Positions 63,957 through 64,000 of a DNA stretch of 64,000 nucleotides are shown one piece after another (position 1 is the first letter of the stretch; each line of letters begins with the position of its first letter). The notes below the pieces were generated by a model that worked only from the letters and a program-made list of their open reading frames with translations, did not search any database and was not told the DNA's origin. The DNA lies in NCBI RefSeq assembly GCF_001988955.1, contig NZ_CP014263.1, forward strand, positions 4,000,001 to 4,064,000, in the 5' to 3' direction. Origin of the DNA: Spirosoma montaniterrae (GTDB lineage: Bacteria; Bacteroidota; Bacteroidia; Cytophagales; Spirosomataceae). The translations under genes were made by a program, and so were the position numbers.

Positions 63957-64000
63957 AAAATGATTGAATGATCGACTGTTTAGATGAAGAAGCCTGTTTA

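Overview
This window looks like chromosome from a Bacteroidota bacterium of the order Cytophagales, most likely Spirosoma or a close relative. The reasons are a moderately GC-rich coding style, promoters of the Bacteroidota type (TAnnTTTG -7 boxes), families typical of that group (AraC regulators with a membrane N-terminus, DUF2231/cytochrome c/LRR fusion, GH3, DUF6169, ABA4-like, Npt-type transporter with HEAT and cNMP domains), and many long gene-end palindromes. I saw no rRNA, tRNA, CRISPR array, phage gene or transposase. The taxon is inferred from gene content only.

Layout. 1-0.98 kb: AT-rich accessory edge with a gene cut by the window border, a frameshifted secreted-protein remnant and a terminator. 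0.98-4.9 kb (+): eno, ftsB-like, low-MW phosphatase, gpmI. 5.1-9.6 kb (-): sucB and sucA (2-oxoglutarate dehydrogenase). 9.9-15.9 kb (+): a signalling cassette of a membrane transporter/HEAT/cyclic-nucleotide-binding protein, histidine kinase, receiver protein and receiver-adenylate cyclase. 16.0-18.6 kb (-): hemC, acetyltransferase, FtsX-type permease. 18.9-28 kb: Hsp20-like protein, then on the minus strand ilvA with a DUF4160/DUF2442 pair and an AraC regulator, and an envelope group (M42-type double peptidase, BamA-like barrel, DUF2490) with a membrane-bound AraC regulator.

28.2-35.3 kb (-): an ilv cluster (ilvD, ilvB, ilvN, ilvC) interrupted by a nuclease-like gene, a MntA/HepT toxin-antitoxin pair and a methyltransferase. 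35.5 kb: murQ (+), possibly leaderless. 36.5-48.1 kb: an unbroken minus-strand run from GH3 through a Septu-like PtuA/PtuB pair, a second MntA/HepT pair, dxr, HicB/HicA, rseP, a DUF6702 protein, lon and an AGE-family epimerase. Most junctions in this run overlap or are a few bases long. 48.3-51.3 kb (+): mreBCD and free-methionine sulfoxide reductase. 51.3-59.8 kb (+): a small-ORF/DUF6169 pair, heme demethylase-like protein, Tat-exported propeller, glycosidase, cytochrome/LRR fusion, histidine kinase and ABA4-like membrane protein. 59.8-64 kb (-): a McrBC-like two-gene restriction system.

Two themes tie the window together. First, small defence or addiction modules sit inside housekeeping operons (behind ilvA, inside ilv, between GH3 and dxr, between dxr and rseP) without breaking co-directionality. 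Second, many gene junctions carry long, near-perfect palindromes built of simple text, unrelated in sequence from place to place. One appears to have become the signal-peptide coding region of the DUF6702 gene. The most attractive candidate system is the kinase/receiver/cyclase/cNMP-binding transporter cassette at 9.9-15.9 kb, which as written encodes both synthesis and sensing of a cyclic nucleotide.
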